Shown: positions 59,930 to 64,000 of the stretch, piece by piece | Position numbering within the stretch: position 1 is the stretch's first letter | How the letters are laid out: every line of letters starts with the position of its first letter | From: Stomatobaculum sp. | Lineage (GTDB): Bacteria > Bacillota_A > Clostridia > Lachnospirales > Lachnospiraceae | Assembly: GCA_017449925.1 (NCBI GenBank) | Contig: JAFSYO010000180.1 | Location: 1-64,000 of the forward strand | Direction: 5' to 3' | Length of the DNA stretch: 64,000 bases | Program-made: the position numbers and the translations under genes | Notes under the pieces: generated by a model | The model's database searches: none | Seen by the model: only the letters and a program-made list of their open reading frames with translations | What the model was told of the DNA's origin: nothing

Positions 59930-60796
59930 CTGTTCCTCCGGAAAGATCCCGAGGAACGCCGCGTTCAGTCCCCTACGAATCCCGTGGGCCCGGTGGGAAA
60001 ACAGCCGCTCCGCATTGCAGCGGGTGCAGATATCAGCAATATGAATATTATCCGGCAATACGCCGCTTCTTAAAAGGAGGACCCGGTTCGCCTGGCAGAG
60101 ATCCAGCTGCCAGTGGCCGCCGTCCTCTTTTTCGTGGTAGTCAGTCAGGATCTTTTCCTGTTCTTCCTCGGAAAAAACCCTCCGGAACTGTTCAGCGACA
60201 TCTGCACCGATCTCATAGCAGCTGCTGCAGATCCCCGGACCTGCGCAGGCGATCAGTTCTTCCGGCTTCGTTCCGTACTTCTCCCGCATCATGTCGACCG
60301 CCTTCGGCGCGATCCCGTCCACCGTACCCTTCCACCCGGCGTGCAGAAGTGCCGCCGCTTTTCCCGCGGGGTCCACCAGCCAGATCGGAATACAGTCCGC
60401 GTGGTAGGTCACCAGCGTGACTCCGGGCGCATTTGTCATGAGGCCGTCGATGTCTTTCCAGGGGCGCGGGCGCAGAACGCCGGTCCCCCGGTCTTCCTTT
60501 TTCACCGTCAGGATATTGGTGGTGTGGGTCTGATATCCTACCACAAAGGAATCCGCGGGAACGCCGATGGTCTCCGCGATCCTCCGGTAGTTTTCCCGCA
60601 CATTGGCCGGATCATCTCCCCGGTCAAAGGAAAAATTCATCGTTGAGAGGAAGCCCTCGCTGACCCCTCCCTGCCGGGTGGAAAAGCACTGGCGCACAAA
60701 GGGGATCTTCTCCAGCGCTTTCCAGCTCAGCACCACCGTTTCCCCGTTACGCCGCTCCCTCAGTTCTTCCGTTCCTCTTCTGATCCAATCCTTCAT
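59924..60796 (-). CDS. pgeF: peptidoglycan editing factor PgeF (laccase-domain, YfiH family)
   Basis: Multicopper-oxidase-like fold protein; E. coli YfiH removes wrongly incorporated L-Ser stem peptides, and relatives act on purine nucleosides. The 290-residue product has the metal site residues in VGYQTHTTN, TYHADCIPIWL and LLHAGWKGTVDG (His/Cys/His) and ACAGPGICSSCYEIG. The ATG at 60796 has AGGA 8 nt upstream. It is separated from yraN by the 29-bp repeats. Assignment is firm; the substrate in this organism is inferred. Confidence 0.9.
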   Translation of the reverse strand: MKDWIRRGTEELRERRNGETVVLSWKALEKIPFVRQCFSTRQGGVSEGFLSTMNFSFDRGDDPANVRENYRRIAETIGVPADSFVVGYQTHTTNILTVKKEDRGTGVLRPRPWKDIDGLMTNAPGVTLVTYHADCIPIWLVDPAGKAAALLHAGWKGTVDGIAPKAVDMMREKYGTKPEELIACAGPGICSSCYEIGADVAEQFRRVFSEEEQEKILTDYHEKEDGGHWQLDLCQANRVLLLRSGVLPDNIHIADICTRCNAERLFSHRAHGIRRGLNAAFLGIFPEEQD

Positions 60797-60808
60797 ATCT
60801 GATATCCT

Positions 60809-60892
60809 TCACGCCATAAAGGCGTTCCTGAATCTGGTCACGCCGTAAAGGCGTTCCGGAATCCGGTCACGCCGTAAAGGCGTTCCTGATCC
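60809..60892 (-). repeat. three tandem 29-bp repeats duplicating the yraN 3' end
   Basis: Units at 60809-60837, 60838-60866 and 60867-60892 share TCACGCC(A/G)TAAAGGCGTTCC and then diverge slightly. On the minus strand the first unit is the coding end of yraN (RNAFTA then stop) and the next two are non-coding copies. Each holds a small hairpin CGCC/GGCG, so the repeats may serve as a weak terminator or spacer before pgeF. Confidence 0.88.
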
Positions 60893-61220
60893 ATTCTGTT
60901 TTTTCGGGTGTCATGCCGACGCAGTCGAACCGCACAGGCGCGTCTTCCCTGTAATGGTGTTCAGAAAGATAACGCCGTGCCATCTGAATGATCTTCTGCC
61001 GTTTCCGGCTGTCCACTGCCTCCAGCGGAGCGCCCATTCTGCCGGAAGAACGGTACTTTACTTCCACAAAAATAAGGTACGGACCGTCCAGCCCGATGAG
61101 GTCGATCTCTCCGTACCTTGTTCTGTAATTTCTGCAGATGATCTGGACGCCCCTGGATTCCAGATAAGCGGCAGCCCGTTCTTCGTAGGCTGCGCCGGTC
61201 CTTCTCCGGTTCTGCTCCAT
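60867..61220 (-). CDS. yraN: YraN family protein (UPF0102)
   Basis: A 117-residue predicted nuclease-fold protein. RRTGAAYEERAAAYLES, then YGEIDLIGLDGPYLIFVEVKYR contains the restriction-endonuclease-like core (Asp in EIDLIG, Glu-x-Lys in VEVKYR). Function is unproven, though related to Holliday-junction or repair nucleases by fold. It is 29 nt downstream of rnhB, a frequent partner (rnhB-yraN). AGGAG precedes the ATG. Confidence 0.93.
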   Translation of the reverse strand: MEQNRRRTGAAYEERAAAYLESRGVQIICRNYRTRYGEIDLIGLDGPYLIFVEVKYRSSGRMGAPLEAVDSRKRQKIIQMARRYLSEHHYREDAPVRFDCVGMTPEKTEWIRNAFTA

Positions 61221-61249
61221 CAGATTGCTCTCCTGTATGATCTTAATAT

Positions 61250-61897
61250 CTATTCCGCCCCCGTGAAGTGTCCTATGAAGGTCCTTCTGTGGATGGGACA
61301 GGGACCGTATTTCTTCAGGGCCGCGATATGCTGGGCCGTGCCGTAGCCCTTGTGCTTCGCGAAGCCGTATTCCGGGTACAGCCGGTCAAATTCTTCCATC
61401 ATACGGTCCCTGGTCACCTTCGCCAGGACAGAGGCCGCGGCAATGCTGAGACTTTTGGCATCGCCCTTGACGATGGGGATCTGACGAAAGGGAAGGTCCG
61501 GAATGGTGACGGCGTCGTTCAAAAGAGCGCCCGGTTCCGGGGAAAGTTCCCCCACTGCCTTCCGCATGGCTTCATAAGTGGCCTGGAGAATGTTGATCTC
61601 ATCGATCCTCTCCGCCGGGACCACAGCGACGGCAAAGGAAACTGCCTTTTCTTTGATCTCGTCGAACAGGGCGTCCCTCCGGGCCGGGGAAAGCTTTTTG
61701 GAGTCATTCAGGTAAAGGATCCTGCAGTTTTCCGGCAGGATCACCGCGGCAGCGGCCACCGGTCCTGCCAGGGGACCTCTCCCGGCTTCGTCGATCCCGC
61801 ATAGAGGCGAAAAGGCTGCATACTCCCGTTCGTAGGAAAGCATGGTATCAAGCCGCAGCAGCTCTTTTTCCAGTCTTTCTCCCTTGAGTTCTCTCAT
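61250..61897 (-). CDS. rnhB: ribonuclease HII
   Basis: Removes single ribonucleotides and primers from DNA. The 215-residue product has GIDEAGRGPLAGPV with Asp and Glu ligands (near residue 35), YLNDSKKLS, and the third acidic residue in the VKGDAKSLSIAAASVLAKVTRD block. It overlaps rbgA by 4 nt, as in the common rplS-lepB-rbgA-rnhB order. Confidence 0.97.
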   Translation of the reverse strand: MRELKGERLEKELLRLDTMLSYEREYAAFSPLCGIDEAGRGPLAGPVAAAAVILPENCRILYLNDSKKLSPARRDALFDEIKEKAVSFAVAVVPAERIDEINILQATYEAMRKAVGELSPEPGALLNDAVTIPDLPFRQIPIVKGDAKSLSIAAASVLAKVTRDRMMEEFDRLYPEYGFAKHKGYGTAQHIAALKKYGPCPIHRRTFIGHFTGAE

Positions 61898-62778
61898 TCC
61901 GGCACATCCTCCAGCGTGATCTTTCCGAGAGTTCCGGCCCGGAATTCGTTCATCACGATCCCCGCCGCCTTTTCCATATTCGGTTCACCTCCCGGTCCCA
62001 GACAGCCGCGCTTCACAGCGATCCGGCCCAGGATCTCAGAGGGCGGAAGCTCTGCCGCCTGTCCGGACTCTTCTCCGGAAGCACATTCCTCTTCCAGCCC
62101 GAAGCGTTCCGCCAGGCCCTGGAAGCAGTTCCTTTCCTTCAGGGTCCGGATCAGTTCCGATGCCAGTTCTTCCGGGACCGTGATCATCTCGCTGATTGAG
62201 CCCAGGAATGCAATGCATTCTCCCACCTTCGGGTCTTCAAATTTCGGCCACAGGATCCCGGGGGTGTCCAGGAGCTCCACACTTTTGTTCAGTCTGATCC
62301 ACTGGTTCCCTCGGGTGACGCCAGGCTTGTTCCCGGTCTTTGCGGTGCTTTTTCCTGCAATAGTATTTATAAGGGTCGATTTTCCCACATTGGGGATCCC
62401 GGCCACCATGGCGCGGACAGGCCGGTTCAGAATGCCTCTTTTCCTGTCCCGCTCCCGTTTTTCCTCGCAGGCTTTGTCGATGGTCGCCATCAGCTGCTTA
62501 AGGTTCTTTCTGCTTCTGGCGTCCATCAGAAAACAGGTGTATCCCCGGGACTGGAACCACCGGGACCAGGCGGCGGAGGCGGCATCGTCCGCAAGATCCG
62601 CCTTGTTCATGACGATCATCCGGGATTTCCCGCGCCCCAGGCTTTCGATATCCGGGTTTCTGGTGGCAAGGGGAGCCCGGGCATCCACGATCTCAATAAT
62701 AAGATCCACGGCCTTCACGTCCTCCTGCATGGCGCGTTTTGCTTTCGTCATATGACCTGGATACCATTGAATGTTCAT
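61894..62778 (-). CDS. rbgA: ribosome biogenesis GTPase RbgA (YlqF)
   Basis: Circularly permuted GTPase that helps uL16 join the 50S subunit. The 294-residue product starts IQWYPGHMTKAKRAM; the permuted order is visible: NKADLADD (G4) near residue 58, then P-loop GIPNVGKSTLIN near 127 and DTPGIL near 174. It lies 6 nt after lepB. Length and order of motifs are normal. Confidence 0.97.
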   Translation of the reverse strand: MNIQWYPGHMTKAKRAMQEDVKAVDLIIEIVDARAPLATRNPDIESLGRGKSRMIVMNKADLADDAASAAWSRWFQSRGYTCFLMDARSRKNLKQLMATIDKACEEKRERDRKRGILNRPVRAMVAGIPNVGKSTLINTIAGKSTAKTGNKPGVTRGNQWIRLNKSVELLDTPGILWPKFEDPKVGECIAFLGSISEMITVPEELASELIRTLKERNCFQGLAERFGLEEECASGEESGQAAELPPSEILGRIAVKRGCLGPGGEPNMEKAAGIVMNEFRAGTLGKITLEDVPE

Positions 62779-62784
62779 AAAACT

Positions 62785-63330
62785 TCACCTCACAAAGCCG
62801 ATCTGTTCAAAGGGAGCAGTCCTGAACCAGACTCTCCCGGTCATGTTCTTCAGCGGTACATTTCCCACCGTCTCAAAACGGGAGTCCTCGCTGACTTCCC
62901 GGTTGTCCCCCAGGACAAAATATTCGTTCTCCCCCAGAAGCACCGGTCTCTCCGCAAGTCCCGCGATGGAAGCCTTGCCGTAGGTACTTCCCGCCTCTCC
63001 TTCCAGCGGCTTCCCGTCGATCAGAAGTTCCCCGTCAATGATCTGGACCGTCTCCCCGGGAAGCCCCACCACGCGCTTCATGTTGATGTTCCCGGTGACG
63101 GGAGAGGTAAAGAGGACGATGTCATAGCGTCCCGGTCCCTTCAGCCGCAGGGTAAGACGGTCCAGAAGGACCTGGTCTCCGTCTTCCAGTGCCGGGCGCA
63201 TACTCTGGCCCGGCATGGCTCCCACCGTACCGAAGGAATATATGCAGAGCCGCGCCAGGGCGATCACCACCACGATCTGTACGACAGCGCGCACGATGCG
63301 CTGCAGCACGCTTTCTTCTTCCAGCATCAT
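62785..63330 (-). CDS. lepB: signal peptidase I
   Basis: Cleaves Sec and Tat signal peptides outside the membrane. The 181-residue product has one N-terminal helix (VVQIVVVIALARLCIYSF, about 17-34), the catalytic Ser in MPGQSMRPAL and Lys in NINMKRVVGLPGE, and the C-terminal GDNREVSEDSR box. It is of the short Gram-positive type. AAGGAG precedes two ATGs at 63330 and 63327. The gene follows rplS after a terminator. Confidence 0.96.
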   Translation of the reverse strand: MMLEEESVLQRIVRAVVQIVVVIALARLCIYSFGTVGAMPGQSMRPALEDGDQVLLDRLTLRLKGPGRYDIVLFTSPVTGNINMKRVVGLPGETVQIIDGELLIDGKPLEGEAGSTYGKASIAGLAERPVLLGENEYFVLGDNREVSEDSRFETVGNVPLKNMTGRVWFRTAPFEQIGFVR

Positions 63331-63365
63331 GAGACTTGCTCCTTAACTTGTTCCTTAAAAAGAAA

Positions 63366-63389
63366 CTGCCGCATGTATCTATGCGGCAG
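63366..63389 (-). terminator. intrinsic terminator after rplS
   Basis: CTGCCGCAT (63366-63374) and ATGCGGCAG (63381-63389) form a perfect 9-bp stem with a 6-nt loop, followed on the minus strand by TTTCTTTTT. It ends rplS and would reduce expression of lepB and the genes after it. Confidence 0.93.
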
Positions 63390-63400
63390 CCTGACAGTAA

Positions 63401-63751
63401 TTAACGAATGATCTCTTTCACCTTCGCGGCCTTACCGGAAAGTTTTCTCAGGTAGTTCAGTCTTGCTCTTCTGACTTTACCTCTTCTCACGACGACGACC
63501 TTGTCGACAAAGGGAGAGCTGAAGGGCCAGGTCTTCTCAACGCCGATGCCGTTGGAGATCTTCCTGACGGTGAAAGTCTTCCTGACTCCGCCGTTCTGGA
63601 TCTTCATAACGGTGCCTTCGAAGATCTGAACTCTTTCGCGGTTTCCTTCTTTGATCTTGTTGTGGACTCTGACGGTATCGCCGACATTGAACTCGCTAGG
63701 ATTCTTGATCTGCTCCTGCTCGATCTTGTCCAGAATGGGATTCTGCTTCAT
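63401..63751 (-). CDS. rplS: 50S ribosomal protein bL19
   Basis: Large-subunit protein at the interface with 30S. The 116-residue product contains [30 protein letters not shown] and the basic end [20 protein letters not shown], all bL19 hallmarks. CAGGAGGA is the ribosome binding site. It follows trmD and precedes lepB, a standard Bacillota arrangement. Confidence 0.98.
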   Translation of the reverse strand: MKQNPILDKIEQEQIKNPSEFNVGDTVRVHNKIKEGNRERVQIFEGTVMKIQNGGVRKTFTVRKISNGIGVEKTWPFSSPFVDKVVVVRRGKVRRARLNYLRKLSGKAAKVKEIIR

Positions 63752-63833
63752 TTTTGTTTCCTCCTGATATTGATTCGACGTTCTTAAGCCGGCGCGGGCT
63801 CAGAGGACCATCTCTTTTTTAACAGCCTAACTA

Positions 63834-63861
63834 ATTTAACACAGCCTTGCGGGAATTGCAA
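63834..63861 (-). promoter_or_regulatory. candidate rplS promoter and leader
   Basis: Minus strand TTGCAA (63861-63856), 16-nt spacer, TTAAAT (63839-63834). The following leader of about 80 nt (63752-63833) contains a small GCC-rich hairpin and may be an autoregulatory bL19 leader, but I could not confirm a known motif. Confidence 0.4.
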
Positions 63862-63873
63862 GCAGTTTCCGCA

Positions 63874-64000
63874 TCATTCCTCCAGTGTCTTCAGAAATTT
63901 GCGGTCTTGTTTCGTGAGTTCCACTTTCTCGAACAGGTCCGAGCGGCGCTCCATGGTGCGCAGCAGGGACTGGTCCCTTCTCCAGCGGTCCACTTTTGCG
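63874..64000 (-). CDS. trmD: tRNA (guanine-N1)-methyltransferase, 3' end only
   Basis: The last 41 codons run off the window edge. They include [31 protein letters not shown] and KTLEE before the TGA, the typical C-terminus of TrmD, which methylates G37 of tRNAs. The position just before rplS is the conserved trmD-rplS order. The catalytic SPOUT domain is outside the window. Confidence 0.85.
   Translation of the reverse strand, partial: AKVDRWRRDQSLLRTMERRSDLFEKVELTKQDRKFLKTLEE

Overview
The window is a moderately GC-rich, gene-dense stretch of core chromosome from a Gram-positive bacterium of the Bacillota, class Clostridia, most likely a Lachnospiraceae-type organism. The evidence is the bL21-Prp-bL27-Obg gene order with an N-terminally extended bL27, the sepF/ylmE/ylmH cell-division block, mutS-mutL without mutH, CGAAC-N4-GTTYG type LexA boxes, a long clostridial-type PRPP synthetase and a XerS-like recombinase. 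No rRNA, tRNA, CRISPR array, prophage or insertion sequence was seen. The species assignment is inference.

Layout. (1) 1-4263, plus strand: rplU-prp-rpmA, then obgE-yhbY-nadD-yqeK-rsfS (ribosome assembly and NAD synthesis), closed by a 171-nt fold-back element. (2) 4523-5667: an SOS locus in which a LysM-type small membrane protein and lexA diverge from an intergenic region packed with LexA boxes. (3) 5735-8077, minus: a LysR regulator and a XerS-like tyrosine recombinase in AT-rich surroundings, followed by a gene-poor gap (8078-8503). (4) 8504-12597, minus: a cytidylate-kinase-like protein, a large NlpC/P60 cell-wall hydrolase with a Glu/Ala/Pro repeat region, and an LCP protein. (5) 12658-17458, minus: rluD-lspA-ylmH-sepF-ylmE and an HlyD-like protein. 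(6) 17539-25954, minus: a small P-loop protein, a D,D-carboxypeptidase, mgsA, rodA, PBP2, mreD, mreC and radC (the elongasome). (7) 26115-36408, minus: an aluminum-resistance/MetC-like PLP protein, miaA, mutL, mutS, miaB, proA and proB. (8) 36490-42731, minus: two FAD oxidoreductases, a MATE/SpoVB-like flippase, ybeY, phoH and rpsU. rpsU is only 58 codons and is easy to miss. (9) 42817-53120, minus: alaS, a DUF1311-like protein, rnhA, a beta-CASP RNase and a complete branched-chain amino acid ABC transporter. (10) 53182-58512, minus: gpsA-plsY-der-DUF512 and a DegV protein. (11) 58709-59920, plus: prs. (12) 59924-64000, minus: pgeF, yraN, rnhB, rbgA, lepB, rplS and the 3' end of trmD.

Functionally the region couples ribosome biogenesis, envelope growth and division (mre/rod, sepF, lspA, lepB, LCP, hydrolases), phospholipid synthesis (gpsA, plsY), tRNA and DNA maintenance, and proline and branched-chain amino acid supply.

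I found no unmistakable novel multi-gene system. The best leads are the fold-back element after rsfS, the inverted repeat upstream of the XerS-like gene, the glutamate in place of the catalytic aspartate of MgsA, promoters whose -35 box contains the stop codon of the preceding gene, the nested inverted repeat upstream of prs, and the 29-bp tandem duplication of the 3' end of yraN.
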